Origin: Symbiodinium natans
Lineage: Eukaryota > Sar > Dinophyceae > Suessiales > Symbiodiniaceae
Direction of reading: 5' to 3'
NCBI GenBank assembly: GCA_905221605.1
Contig: CAJNDS010000247.1
Span: forward strand, 744,138 to 808,137
Length of the DNA stretch: 64,000 nucleotides
In this document: in pieces, positions 17,723 to 26,155 of the stretch
Layout: every line of letters begins with the position of its first letter
Numbering within the stretch: the first letter of the stretch is position 1
Program-made: the position numbers and the translations under genes
Notes under the pieces: model-generated
The model's input: only the letters and a program-made list of their open reading frames with translations
Database searches by the model: none
Told to the model about the DNA's origin: nothing

Positions 17723-17893
17723 GTGAAGCTTTGCGCCCCTCTGTTGCCAGTGGCCGCTGTTGGGCCTAGCCAACACCCTTCCGCAGACAACTGGCATGTT
17801 GCCCTGGTTGAGTGCTTTTCCGCCGACGCCCTGTGCAAGAATCAGAAGGTTGGCTCCGCCGATCGAAGCAGTTTCTTTAGCATTGTCAGGTAG
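17723..17893 (+). CDS. Exon, unknown protein
   Basis: 56 open codons with SQHPSADNWHVALVECFSAD, then ALCKNQKVGSADRSSFFSIV and TAG. A likely acceptor is CTGTTGCCAG at 17741-17750. Probably the same gene as the preceding exon. Confidence 0.4.
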   Translation: MKLCAPLLPVAAVGPSQHPSADNWHVALVECFSADALCKNQKVGSADRSSFFSIVR

Positions 17894-18196
17894 ATAAGTG
17901 TCAACCTAGTAGAAGCTATAGGCACCTCGAGAAACCATGTATTGAATGTTGGGAGAGGAATTAGATCAGGTGGCAAAGGGTTCATGAGCATGCGAATTTG
18001 AGACCACCACAGGCAGCATTTCAGCATTGAAGGTTTGAGGCCGCTAGGACTGTGAACGACTGTAGTCGCAGGTGACTTTGAAACGTGCTTGTGGCGATCT
18101 GAAAAGTAATGGCTTGCTCAGACTTGAGCATGAACTTGGCTCTTGTAACGGGCATTTAGGGTTTTTGTCACGTTAACAACACCCTAAAAGCGTCAG

Positions 18197-18310
18197 GTGT
18201 CGCCCGACGTCGTCCTCTCTGCCGGCGTGACAAAGGTGACTGGCGTCGCTGTGGCAGCCTCGGCCTCCGTTCATCTCCTGAACGACTGGGCCCTGAGCCC
18301 TGAAAATCGA
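18197..18310 (+). CDS. Bracketed exon, exact GT/AG limits
   Basis: Bounded by AACACCCTAAAAGCGTCAG| and |GTTTAGGGGC, giving 114 bases or exactly 38 codons: VSPDVVLSAGVTKVTGVAVA, ASASVHLLNDWALSPENR. Phase 0 at both ends. The donor GT is the first two bases of the telomere-like unit. Composition suggests a secreted or membrane-proximal protein; family unknown. Confidence 0.5.
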
Positions 18311-18418
18311 GTTTAGGGGCAATGGGCGCCTGGAAAGTTTCGTTCTGCTCGCCGACGCCTCCGCCGAATGGTTGATACTGGTAGGGCCTTTAGGGTACTG
18401 GGGGTTTAGGGTCCTGAG

Positions 18419-18598
18419 ATGTCTTATACGCTCCTTGGTAGGCCTGTGGACCCCGATGCAACTTGGGTTCTTCGTCAGGCCTGGGTTCCAAAGTGCCCAG
18501 AAAATCTCAGAGCGAAATTCGAGGACAAGCTGGGTGTCAGGGTTCAGGGCTCAGAGTCGGATTCATTCAAAAAAGTGCCATTGCCAAGGTGGACTTGA
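18419..18598 (+). CDS. Exon, unknown protein (59 residues)
   Basis: Begins MSYTLLGRPVDPDATWVLRQ, continues AWVPKCPENLRAKFEDKLGV and KKVPLPRWT, then TGA. A possible internal donor/acceptor near CCAAG|GTGGAC joins to DLMTPHALYDTRNCTSKSL in another frame. Strong amino-acid balance. Confidence 0.45.
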   Translation: MSYTLLGRPVDPDATWVLRQAWVPKCPENLRAKFEDKLGVRVQGSESDSFKKVPLPRWT

Positions 18599-18767
18599 TG
18601 ACCCCTCACGCGCTTTACGACACTCGGAACTGCACCAGCAAGTCTCTTTAAGTATTCTGGGGCCAAGGAATCCCCGGGTCGGGCTGGGGGTTCTTCAGAA
18701 TTTGCGCCAGTACGGGCTCATGTATGGCGTTGAAAAACGGAGGGGACTGTGCTCAAAACATACACCC

Positions 18768-18876
18768 TACTTGGAGGTTCGTGGTACTTCATAAAGTGAG
18801 AACTGTATTTATACCCAACTTGCAAGCCCCTGAAGTGCCCTAACGTGGTTAAGGCAGTACCAAGAACCTCTAAGTA
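18768..18876. mobile_element. MITE family B, copy 2
   Basis: TACTTGGAGGTTCGTGGTAC pairs with GTACCAAGAACCTCTAAGTA. Shorter and more diverged inside than copy 1. Confidence 0.65.
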
Positions 18877-18964
18877 GGCCTGACAACTTGCCAAGCTTCC
18901 CAAGCTTCGTGGTGGATGAGCTGGTTTTTCTGCCCTTGCCTGACTTTGCCCTGAACGAAGAGCA

Positions 18965-19008
18965 CCCCTAAACCCTAAACCCTAAACCTTAAACCCTAAA
19001 CCCTAAAC
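18965..19008. repeat. CCCTAAA tract left of exon 19010
   Basis: Six CCCTAAAC units in C-rich orientation. With the G-rich tract 19116-19208 it brackets a 106-base exon; the two tracts are complementary and could pair. Confidence 0.85.
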
Positions 19009-19009
19009 C

Positions 19010-19115
19010 GTGGCTCTTGAGGCCGTGCTCCTCTATGAGGTCCAGAGCCAAGAGGCTGCCACCACGCCACTCACGCTGACCCGCGTGGCCAGGCTGGAGG
19101 CGTCCTCGGGCTTTG
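19010..19115 (+). CDS. Type example of a bracketed exon, helical protein
   Basis: Frame VALEAVLLYEVQSQEAATTP, then LTLTRVARLEASSGF. It is GC-rich between AT-balanced tracts. It ends GGCTTTG|GTTTAGGG, so the donor is the telomere-like motif. The acceptor may be CTCTTGAG|GCC at 19021. It resembles coiled-coil sequence. Confidence 0.55.
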
Positions 19116-19208
19116 GTTTAGGGTTTAGGGTTTAGGGTTTAGGGTTTAGGGTTTAGGGTTTAGGGTTTAGGGTTTAGGGTTTAGGGTTCAGGGTTCAGGG
19201 TTCAGGGT
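19116..19208. repeat. TTTAGGG tract right of exon 19010
   Basis: Ten perfect TTTAGGG units followed by three TTCAGGG units. The switch to a variant in a block points to local amplification. Confidence 0.9.
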
Positions 19209-19288
19209 AGTGCCTTAGGTGTTTTAGGGTAGCTCCCCAGTACCTTTAGCTTTCGGGCTTCGGGGTCTTGGGTCTGAGCGACTCGCAG

Positions 19289-19421
19289 GGTCGAAGGGAT
19301 GCACAAAGATTCTGGGAAAGTCGAGCCACAAACGATCAAAAACCATGCAAAAGCGGGCAAAACAGTTAGCAACGTTAACTTGAGTTCTTTGAAGACGATG
19401 AATGAAGAACTAAGAAGTTAA
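19289..19421 (+). CDS. Exon, Lys-rich protein C-terminus
   Basis: After GACTCGCAG, the frame reads VEGMHKDSGKVEPQTIKNHA, then KAGKTVSNVNLSSLKTMNEE and LRS before TAA at 19419. Hydrophilic and Lys-rich. A second frame (RRDAQRFWESRATNDQ) overlaps its start. Confidence 0.45.
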
Positions 19422-19429
19422 CTTCCCGT

Positions 19430-20130
19430 TGCAAGTAAGTGGAATATGCGTTTGTTTGGAGGGCGAGCATTTGCTGTTTGCAAGAAAGCCCACGTTTCAG
19501 GATTGTCTCATCTTCACAACCGGGTCTGTTACAGTTCAGTCGACTCTCTGCTTTGATAAAGTGATCCGTGCTTCCATAGCAATCATACTAAAGGTCCTTT
19601 AAACCTCATTCGCGAACCACAGTGGATGATTCACAGACTCGGAAAAGTGATGTGATATATTCTCATGGACAAAGCGAAGCACATGAAATCATATGTCTTG
19701 GGATATCAATCGAATGAATCAACAACATACCCTGCATCTTAATCTTCTTCATTTCGTAGCTATGAGTTGATGTTATGTCAAGGAACCTTGCCTGCCTGAA
19801 CTGTATACACAAATTTAGACACTGATGGAACTATAGATTTGTCAAACCCAAAACGGCGAGCGAGTCATTAAAGAAGCAACAGATGACAGCGAAACCTGGT
19901 TCTCTAAATTTCAGAAATGATATATTGGAATTCACCCCTTCGTCCACCAAATGGCCGAAGCACATTGACGCACCAAAGTTCGATACACTGTCATCTAGCC
20001 ATGTATCTGATGTCGCAGTTCTCGTCATGATTTGTTCATGTTTGCGCGGAAGTGGAGGCCTGAAGTCCTGGACATAAAAGCAGGTTGTCGAGCTTGTAGT
20101 TAGGGATGGTGCTTCGATGAAGATCTTCCA
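19430..20130. other. AT-richer stretch with one 64-codon + frame
   Basis: GC content drops compared with neighbours. A + frame at 19883-20077 (GSLNFRNDILEFTPSSTKWP) and a minus frame at 19831-20028 overlap. I see no repeat tract, MITE or splice-bounded exon that decides it. It could be an untranslated or intergenic region. Confidence 0.3.
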
Positions 20131-20188
20131 AGATCCGACGCATTAAGCCCTAAAATCCCTGGATTTTCATCAGCCTTTGTATGTTATG

Positions 20189-20242
20189 CACATACATATA
20201 TATGTTATTGCTATTGTGTATATATATATATATATAGATATC
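20189..20242. repeat. AT microsatellite
   Basis: Runs of TATATATA with ACATACATATATATG on the left. A second AT array lies at 20920-20997. Confidence 0.85.
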
Positions 20243-20282
20243 GTAATAGTAACAGTACGCGTAAGACTAAGAACAACAACAC

Positions 20283-20411
20283 CCTGTTCCTTCGGCTGCT
20301 AAGCCCGAAGCGAAGCCCAAAAGTCTAAAGCGCTTGGAGGATCCCTCGAGCACGCCGGTCCTTGGTGAGGAACAGGTCTTGAATGAGGCGGCACAGAGAA
20401 TGCTCTCCTGA
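20283..20411 (+). CDS. Terminal exon, charged protein
   Basis: Reads AAKPEAKPKSLKRLEDPSST, then PVLGEEQVLNEAAQRMLS and TGA. A Lys/Pro-rich linker is followed by a helical C-terminus. Downstream is G-rich GGGTTTAATTCGGGTTTAGGG. Confidence 0.5.
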   Translation, partial: PVPSAAKPEAKPKSLKRLEDPSSTPVLGEEQVLNEAAQRMLS

Positions 20412-20672
20412 TGTTGCATCTCAGGGGGGGCAGGGAGGGTTTAATTCGGGTTTAGGGTTGAAATCGGAAACCCGAAGCTGCCGGTTTGCAGTTTCGTCGT
20501 GATACAGCGCCATACCAGGAGCCTTGAGAAGCCTAGGTGCCAAAGTGCCAAAGATGCGCGTTTTATAAGCGAAGCTCCCTTGCCTTTACACCACAGCCGG
20601 GCGCACAAGGGAGCCATCATCCTTGCCAGTACGCCAGTATGCGCTACTCAGGTATTGTAGGTATGGAATTAG

Positions 20673-20822
20673 ATCACCACTCACCTCCCACATCTTGCCA
20701 ACTTCACCATAGAACTCCTTGAGGGCCCGATCCTCTTCCCCGACTTGGTTGCCCTCTCTGATGGGCGTGTCGCTTGCAGCTTCGTAGCGCCTGGGTTGCA
20801 GTGTCGAGTGGAGGGCTTGTAG
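20673..20822 (+). CDS. Exon, possible beta-rich extracellular domain
   Basis: 50 codons open after TAG: PHLANFTIELLEGPILFPDL, VALSDGRVACSFVAPGLQCR, VEGL, then TAG at 20820. The alternating hydrophobic pattern and two Cys suggest a beta-sandwich. I cannot name it. Confidence 0.4.
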   Translation: MTTHLPHLANFTIELLEGPILFPDLVALSDGRVACSFVAPGLQCRVEGL

Positions 20823-20911
20823 GGGTTCAGAATGGGGCGACTTGACTGTTACAGGAGGTGTGCAGCTCAGGAAAATCTGGGCCTGAAGTGGCGCTAGGCA
20901 TCTGGAAGTTC

Positions 20912-20998
20912 TTTTCTATATATGTAGCCATGAAATATATATATATATATATATTCTTTTATACGTACACATTTTTATACATACATATATATATATGG
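20912..20998. repeat. AT microsatellite pair
   Basis: Two (AT)n runs separated by CTTTTATACGTACACATTTTT. Confidence 0.8.
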
Positions 20999-21105
20999 CT
21001 CACTCGGCAAGTGCTGTGAACGGTTTCTGCATTTTCTGTTGAATCCCGAGGCCCCAGAACCCGGTACTCCAAAGTCCCAATGCAGACTACACACATCTAT
21101 GCATC

Positions 21106-21202
21106 CTAAACCCTGAGCCCTAAGCCCTAAACCATAAACCCTAAGCCCTAAACCCTGCGCCCTAAACCCTAAGCCCTAAACCCCCGAACCCCTAAACCCT
21201 TT
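21106..21202. repeat. CCCTAAG/CCCTAAA tract
   Basis: Mixed CCCTAAAC and CCCTAAGC units in C-rich orientation, just before the exon at 21230. Confidence 0.8.
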
Positions 21203-21229
21203 TTGTCTGAGAATATACGCAGTTCGCAG

Positions 21230-21310
21230 GATGCACGCCGCCCATCCGCCTCCTCCACCCTTCGCCTGGGTCGCATTGGCGGGTGGTCGCTGAGCAGAGT
21301 AGTAGAGTCA
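21230..21310 (+). CDS. Exon after a C-rich tract, basic protein
   Basis: After CAGTTCGCAG, the frame reads DARRPSASSTLRLGRIGGWS, then LSRVVES. Arg/Ser-rich. The true end may be at GAGCAG near 21297. Confidence 0.4.
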
Positions 21311-21377
21311 TAATATGATGGCTCAATGAGAATATTGAGAAGAATCGTTCTATGCTGAAACTAACAGTTTCATACTT

Positions 21378-21611
21378 GTGAGTAGAATCTTAGTAGAAGT
21401 TCAGAGTCAAGTCGCGGGCGTTTTCTTTCATAGTTTTTTCCGGGACGAGGACCATGCGGGCCCTGTTAGTCTTGATACTGACCTGGAGCTGCCACCAGCA
21501 CAACCCCAAACGCTCGCCGCCTCGAAAGCCCCAAGCCTCAGGCCCGGACAAAAGAGAGGTAGATTTCATTCACCTCCAACGATCTCAAAGACTCTCATCC
21601 TCAAACCCTAA
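21378..21611 (+). CDS. 77-codon frame, unknown protein
   Basis: Reads SRILVEVQSQVAGVFFHSFF, RDEDHAGPVSLDTDLELPPA and QPQTLAASKAPSLRPGQKR. A GT donor (AAAGAG|GTAGAT) at 21559 would end it. Another + frame overlaps from 21454. Confidence 0.4.
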   Translation: MSRILVEVQSQVAGVFFHSFFRDEDHAGPVSLDTDLELPPAQPQTLAASKAPSLRPGQKRGRFHSPPTISKTLILKP

Positions 21612-21669
21612 AACCCGTACGCCCTGTAAGGGTCTGTAAGTCCTGAAGTCCGAAACCCGATGACCCCAG

Positions 21670-21777
21670 CCCAGGCCCGAGGATGAAGTGCTGGAAGAGG
21701 GCTCCACTTGGGCGTTGCTTTCCTGGGGTGTGCCTTTGATGATCAGGAGGGAGGTGGGGGAATTTTCGAGAAGTTGA
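21670..21777 (+). CDS. Exon, acidic start
   Basis: After GATGACCCCAG, the frame reads PRPEDEVLEEGSTWALLSWG, then VPLMIRREVGEFSRS and TGA. A possible donor is GGGAG|GTGGGG. G-rich sequence follows at 21785. Confidence 0.45.
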   Translation, partial: PRPEDEVLEEGSTWALLSWGVPLMIRREVGEFSRS

Positions 21778-22022
21778 GAGGGTTTGGTGACTTGGGGTGG
21801 CTTGTGGGATGTAGGGTTCGGAATTTGGGGCTAAAGGCGGCGGTTAGATTTCAAGCCCTAGCAACTCTCCGTGCCTACCGACATGTAACGCTGCCTTCTT
21901 TTCGCGACTGTAGCGAGATCTCCATCTTCTGCCCTGGGGACTATATGCACTTGCACTCATAGCAATCAGAGCATGTAGAAGAGGATCCTAACTTAGCACC
22001 AAAACCCTTGAAGACGTTTTAG

Positions 22023-22151
22023 ACATCTGAGGAGATGGTGGGTGCCGGGACCACGCCCGCGCGCCTCGCAGCCTTCGGCGTTGATGGGCACTTTGGCCGC
22101 GGCCACCATTTTGTGATGGTTTGGGGGAGACTCTACAACTGTAAAGTTTGA
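22023..22151 (+). CDS. Exon, unknown protein
   Basis: After GACGTTTTAG, the frame reads SEEMVGAGTTPARLAAFGVD, GHFGRGHHFVMVWGRLYNC and TGA. It lies immediately upstream of MITE A copy 3. Family unknown. Confidence 0.45.
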   Translation, partial: TSEEMVGAGTTPARLAAFGVDGHFGRGHHFVMVWGRLYNCKV

Positions 22152-22163
22152 TAGGTTTCTATT

Positions 22164-22263
22164 GGGATGTTCCCCCCTTGTACTGACAGTCCTTAATAGG
22201 GATTAGAGTACCCCTATTATAATCCCTACTAAGGACTGTGGGTATAAGGGCGAGCCGTCCAAG
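22164..22263. mobile_element. MITE family A, copy 3
   Basis: TTGGGATGTTCCCCCCTTGT on the left and GTATAAGGGCGAGCCGTCCAA on the right, with inner arms ACAGTCCTTAATAGGGATTA and TAATCCCTACTAAGGACTGT. It is flanked by GGTTTCTA and GGTTTATA, a 7-of-8 target duplication that supplies G|GT on the left and AAG| on the right. Confidence 0.7.
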
Positions 22264-22766
22264 GTTTATAGTACGTGCATGGGCTACGCATCTCGCGGCA
22301 TCCAGAGTCAGAGGCGATTCCCTCTGGCACCCCACAGAGAAATGTCAGAACCAAGCGACAGCTCCGAGTTGGGATGAGATCGGCCATTGTCAAGCCTTAG
22401 CAGTCTCCCTCCATGCCTTCAGAATGCCTTCCCCATTTTGGACCAGACGCAAGGGGGGGAAAGGATGAAAGGAGAGGACATCAGTACCCTCATGTTGCGT
22501 GCTTGTTTGGGCTGGTATTCCAAAGCACCCATAACTCGCAGGTTCTTCAGCGCCTTTTAGCACCGTTGACCTGTCGTCCAGGCCTTTGCTCGCTGTTTCG
22601 GCGACGTCTGCCCGATGGCTCCATGCCTGGGGGAGGCCCTTTCCGTGAGTCGGTACATCTATCTGAGGGTAATCGTAACCTCTTCGCTCTGAGGTCCTTA
22701 ATTACCTCTTACACTACGCAGAAAGTTGTAGACTGTGCGAAGATCAAAGTTGTGTTCGAGTTGTAA
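22238..22766 (+). CDS. Two overlapping + frames, unknown protein
   Basis: Frame 22238-22468 reads AWATHLAASRVRGDSLWHPT and QATAPSWDEIGHCQALAVSL. Frame 22413-22766 reads VACLFGLVFQSTHNSQVLQR, LLAPLTCRPGLCSLFRRRLP and ALRSLITSYTTQKVVDCAKI. They probably represent two or three exons. The junction is not located. Confidence 0.35.
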
Positions 22767-22930
22767 TTAAAGGGCAAGCTCATCCCAAGCCCTTGGCTGT
22801 CGCATGTGGTGTCGACGCTGGCATACAGCAACGTGCAGGTCCAGAACCGGCACGCGAAATCACCAGGAACACGCATTAGTCACAACATACGGCGCGGACA
22901 GACCAAGCAACAACTATATTCCTCAAAGAA
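22767..22930 (+). CDS. Exon ending at a perfect GTAAGT donor
   Basis: Reads IPSPWLSHVVSTLAYSNVQV, QNRHAKSPGTRISHNIRRGQ and TKQQLYSSK. It ends TCAAAGAA|GTAAGTGC, the consensus donor. Directly after it come AT-rich sequence and an (AAT)n run. Basic protein of unknown family. Confidence 0.5.
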
Positions 22931-23037
22931 GTAAGTGCAGAAATAATTGGCCACTGTCCGAGTTCCTTCATGTAGGCATGATAATACTAATAGTAATACT
23001 GAACAGAGTGCTTGTAATACGAAGGTTACTAGTATAT

Positions 23038-23078
23038 ACAAATCATAATAATATTAATAATAATAATAATAATCAATA
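23038..23078. repeat. AAT trinucleotide microsatellite
   Basis: AATAATATTAATAATAATAA type array; one overlapping frame translates it as Asn repeats, which is an artefact. Confidence 0.8.
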
Positions 23079-23085
23079 AACAGTC

Positions 23086-23208
23086 ATGCCAGGCTCGTGG
23101 CGCTGGGACCTTCCGAAGCAGTGGCTGGACGTGTGGGATCCTCCACATGGCCGGTGGCCCTACACCGGGACGAGGCCGAATTCTTCGTGCCCCAAGCATC
23201 TGCCCTAA
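23086..23208 (+). CDS. Exon, Trp/Pro-rich protein
   Basis: After AATAAACAG|TC, the frame reads MPGSWRWDLPKQWLDVWDPP, then HGRWPYTGTRPNSSCPKHLP and TAA. It contains five Trp residues. Unknown family. Confidence 0.45.
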   Translation: MPGSWRWDLPKQWLDVWDPPHGRWPYTGTRPNSSCPKHLP

Positions 23209-23394
23209 ATTAGATCACCCAAATAGTAGGATCCCCTCCTTTTTTATCCGGACCCCAAAAAGGTACCCCGAATATCGTAAATGCTGATATTCCTTGTTTC
23301 GAAGTCCCTATAGGCCTTTTACACCCTCAACTATATAGGGCTTGGTGGCTTCCGGGGCTTATAGGTACCTTTTTTCAACCTCAGCCATGGGGCT

Positions 23395-23486
23395 GAAAAC
23401 CCTGAACCCTAAACCCTAAACCCTAAACCCTAAACCCTAAACCCTAAACCCTAAACCCTAAACCCTAAACCCTAAACCCTAAACCC
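23395..23486. repeat. CCCTAAA tract, 12 units
   Basis: Near-perfect seven-base units in C-rich orientation that run straight into the AG of the next exon (AAACCCAG|TCATC). Confidence 0.9.
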
Positions 23487-23488
23487 AG

Positions 23489-23550
23489 TCATCGAGTTCT
23501 GCGATCCAGGTGGCGATGTTGCTGCCCGTTGCAGGGGACTCTTGGCCTAA
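23489..23550 (+). CDS. Exon whose acceptor is the end of a telomere-like tract
   Basis: AAACCCAG|TCATCGAG: the frame reads VIEFCDPGGDVAARCRGLLA and stops at TAA 23548. This is the most direct case of a CCCTAAA tract supplying the 3' splice site. MITE B copy 3 follows. Confidence 0.5.
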
Positions 23551-23583
23551 CGAAGGCATTCAACCCAGGATCCGTGTACCCAT

Positions 23584-23708
23584 ACTTGGAGGTTCATGGT
23601 ACTTATAACCCTAATGACAACTCTACTTATACGCCCTCTATAAGTCCCCCAAGTAGGTTGTAAGTAGTGTAAGAACTGAGGTTATAAGTACCTGTGAAAC
23701 TCCAAGTA
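23584..23708. mobile_element. MITE family B, copy 3
   Basis: TACTTGGAGGTTCATGGTAC against GTACCTGTGAAACTCCAAGTA, flanked by TA. Confidence 0.65.
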
Positions 23709-23886
23709 TAGTATATGCTTGGGCCTTAAAGGGGTTCGTTCCTCTATAGTAGCTTTAAGGCCCAATTATATACCATATAGGCGCACTTAGGGTTCCATTC
23801 GCAAAGGCGAGAATGCCGGTACGTGGAAGATTCTTCCGGCCCGCACCATCTCGGAAGTTTAATTAGGGTGTAGGGTTTTGGGGATC

Positions 23887-24015
23887 GTGTTTGAGTTTGA
23901 GCAAATTTTCAGTGCCGAGCGTCCTCTTTTCAAGGCAGCCCGCTTACGTGCAGGGCCCTGTCTAGATACGGGCACTGCGCAGGTGTTGCCGTTTCACCCA
24001 GCTTGTTGCAAATAG
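23887..24015 (+). CDS. Exon, unknown protein
   Basis: Reads FEQIFSAERPLFKAARLRAG, then PCLDTGTAQVLPFHPACCK and TAG at 24013. It follows a short G-rich stretch, so it does not obey the bracketing rule. Confidence 0.35.
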   Translation: MFEFEQIFSAERPLFKAARLRAGPCLDTGTAQVLPFHPACCK

Positions 24016-24033
24016 CCTGCTTCTTCCGCCCAG

Positions 24034-24158
24034 GGGTTCGCAGTTCCATGGAAGAGAGCCATGTAGAAACTTCAACTGATTTGAGGAGGGGGCGTGGAAC
24101 CGGCTTTTTGTGTACGTTGGGCGTGCCGAAACCCTTTGCAATCCCTTTGGCATATTAA
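24034..24158 (+). CDS. Terminal-like exon, unknown protein
   Basis: After TTCCGCCCAG, the frame reads SMEESHVETSTDLRRGRGTG, FLCTLGVPKPFAIPLAY and TAA, directly before an AT microsatellite (24161-24257). Confidence 0.4.
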
Positions 24159-24160
24159 AA

Positions 24161-24257
24161 CAATATATACGTATATGTAGAGGGAGATATGTATACATGT
24201 ATCTACATGTGTGTACATGTATATACATATACATACATATATATATATATATACATG
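24161..24257. repeat. AT/ACATAT microsatellite
   Basis: ATACATGTATCTACATGTGT followed by an (AT)n run. Two minus frames of about 100 codons here read as Tyr/Ile/Met repeats and are artefacts. Confidence 0.85.
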
Positions 24258-24670
24258 TGACCTCCAAGCCCTCATCTCGATAAGGCCTTTTCTTTCAACC
24301 CCGGGATTTGAAGCAACGTCAGGGAATCCCGCATCCTCCCCATCTCCGTGACCTTTGTGTGACCAGTTTGTGGGCACCCTAAATGCAGCGTTTTCTGTTT
24401 CCTCGGCAAAGACGAACCTATTCAGGTCGACGAACCTGTTCAGGGCTGTTTAGTACAGCGCCATTCAAGTCTCCAAGGACCCCGGCGCAGTGCACCAAGT
24501 GAACCTGGAGTGGCCATGCTTCCTGCCACAGGCATCGTGTCGCCTATGAGCTAGGGTTTGGTTCAAGTGCAGTTCAGAACATGTCGGCTTGCACCTCCGT
24601 GTTTGTGGGCGGTAGGGATAGACGACCATGCTCTGCTTTCTTACCACTTGACCGCTTGAGGACACGACAG

Positions 24671-24803
24671 GGTTCGTCACAACGTCATGTTTGGCAAGCA
24701 CGGTGCCAGTGCTCCAAAAGGACGCAGCTGCATGATGCTTCATGAGCCGCTGACGGCACTGTTTTGCTTCGTTTCCTGTCAGCCAGACTTGCACTTCCAG
24801 TGA
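24671..24803 (+). CDS. Exon, unknown protein
   Basis: After CACGACAG, the frame reads NVMFGKHGASAPKGRSCMML, HEPLTALFCFVSCQPDLHFQ and TGA at 24801. An overlapping minus frame of 113 codons (24465-24806) is also open, so strand is not proven. Confidence 0.4.
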
Positions 24804-24829
24804 CAACGTTAGTATGCAGTGTCTTACTC

Positions 24830-25054
24830 GATGCGGGTTTCTGGACTGGCTTATGCCGAAGGACTGCCGAGTCTCATGTGCCGATGGCTACATCGTGGAA
24901 GGCCCACTGCGCCCGAAGCTCCCTGGGATCATTGACAGACAGATCTCCTGCAGAACTAAAGAAGGCACGTTGCAATCTCATGCGGCTTGAATCGGTTCAT
25001 ACCTGGACTGAGGGGATTACCACTGGACTGCTACTTGTCCCACCTGCTGAGTAG
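24830..25054 (+). CDS. Exon, unknown protein
   Basis: Part of a 96-codon frame from 24764: GFWTGLCRRTAESHVPMATS, RSSLGSLTDRSPAELKKARC and TWTEGITTGLLLVPPAE. Polar, helical. The next 90 bases hold direct repeats of GTTGTTCAC. Confidence 0.4.
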   Translation, partial: DAGFWTGLCRRTAESHVPMATSWKAHCARSSLGSLTDRSPAELKKARCNLMRLESVHTWTEGITTGLLLVPPAE

Positions 25055-25257
25055 TAGTTGCTACTGTGCATGGGTTGTTCACTGGTTGCTCGCAGGTTGT
25101 TCACGGTTGTTCACGCCTTTACAGTTCATCCATAGGTGGGGGATGTGGCACTGACGATTTGTGATGGCTCCTTAGGTCGCTATACCCGAAACCCTGAACC
25201 CGAAACCCCAGGGTCTTGGGCTGTTTTTGCACATTTGCTGGGCCAGGCCAGGGCCCG

Positions 25258-25400
25258 CAAGCAATTTGCCCACTGCCGCCAGCCGCATGGCGGCACTCGT
25301 TCTGGTCTTCACGGGTCTTCTTTCGACAGATCCTGCTGAGTTCTTCGACCTCCAAACCCTACAGCCCCAGTTGCCTGAATGCAAGTATGAGTATCTAGGG
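25258..25400 (+). CDS. Bracketed exon with one membrane helix
   Basis: The frame, open from 25227 to 25442, reads RMAALVLVFTGLLSTDPAEF, then FDLQTLQPQLPECKYEYLG. Upstream is CCCGAAACCCTGAACCCG; downstream is TATCTAGGGTTTCTTTTTC. The hydrophobic stretch could be a signal anchor. Confidence 0.45.
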
Positions 25401-25470
25401 TTTCTTTTTCAGGGTGCTTGGGCCAAAAACTCTAAACCCTAAACCCTAAGCCTCTTCAAATCCCCACAAG

Positions 25471-25550
25471 AAAGAAGGAGGCGGCCTTCTTTCGGCTGAG
25501 CGGCTGCCATCCGCAGCCCTGCACAGCGCCGCAGGGTGTCCGGGTCCAGG
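25471..25550 (+). CDS. Bracketed exon, unknown protein
   Basis: Lies between CCCTAAACCCTAAGCC (25436-25452) and GGGTTTTTTTGGG. After CCCCACAAG, the frame reads KKEAAFFRLSGCHPQPCTAP, then QGVRVQ. It ends TCCAGG|GTTTTT. The two Cys and flanking residues suggest an extracellular or folded domain; family unknown. Confidence 0.45.
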
Positions 25551-25559
25551 GTTTTTTTG

Positions 25560-25692
25560 GGTGCTTGGAGGGTCCAATGTAGGGTTTCCAAGGCTTATGG
25601 TTTATGATAAGGTGCTTATAGGGTCGAGTCGGTTTTTTCAAGGCTTAGGGTTTTTTTAGGTGCTTATAGGGTCCAATGTAGGGTTTTCACGG
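25560..25692. repeat. Three tandem ~50-base repeats
   Basis: Units begin GGTGCTT(G/A)(G/T)A at about 25560, 25611 and 25659 and share GGGTCCAATGTAGGGTTT and AAGGCTTA. Periods are 51 and 48 bases. They lie at the start of a G-rich intron. Confidence 0.6.
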
Positions 25693-25695
25693 CTT

Positions 25696-25787
25696 GCCCA
25701 AAGGCTCCAATGTAGTTCCTTTTTTGGGTTAGTTATAGGGGATTCTGGTATACTAACGAAAAGGTACTACACAGGAGCCTTTGGGTA
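25696..25787. mobile_element. Single inverted-repeat element (family M)
   Basis: GCCCAAAGGCTCCAATGTAG pairs with CTACACAGGAGCCTTTGGG. Single copy in the window. Its left arm shares TCCAATGTAG with the tandem repeat just upstream. Confidence 0.55.
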
Positions 25788-25844
25788 GCGACTGATTTGG
25801 CGACACACTCCCGCACTTACTAGCCTGAAGCACAGATATATTCT

Positions 25845-26012
25845 ATGGGCATGCCCACGAAAGGTCTCCACGACGGTCCAGGCCCAAAGCGAACGCCCAA
25901 GTGGACAAAGCGGCAGCGGCCCAAATTTGGCTCAATTAGCTTGGCCCTGTCGCCAGGCATTCTGAATGCTGCAGAGGACGCTTGCGCAAGTCCTGATCTT
26001 AGAGGTTGGTAG
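25845..26012 (+). CDS. Exon, basic protein (55 residues)
   Basis: Begins MGMPTKGLHDGPGPKRTPKW, then TKRQRPKFGSISLALSPGIL, NAAEDACASPDLRGW and TAG. Lys/Arg/Pro-rich. It contains CCAAATTTGGCTCAA, which faintly resembles the dinoflagellate spliced leader but is inside the frame. Confidence 0.4.
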   Translation: MGMPTKGLHDGPGPKRTPKWTKRQRPKFGSISLALSPGILNAAEDACASPDLRGW

Positions 26013-26155
26013 CGGGATGGCTATTTCTTCAGGCGCCGATGTATGCATACAAGTCTAAGTCTGAGTAGTTGGAATAGATCTTTGTGCTTATAGCCGATGC
26101 AGGAGTAGACGCCCGGGCGTGTCCAGATGTGTGGGAAGAGCGAGATGCATGATCC

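Noticed and set aside
24072..24377. Two minus frames of about 100 codons
   Set aside because: They translate an AT/ACAT microsatellite as Tyr/Ile/Met/Cys repeats.
25920..25940. Second spliced-leader-like match CCAAATTTGGCTCAA
   Set aside because: It lacks the upstream leader bases and lies inside an open reading frame with good composition; likely chance.
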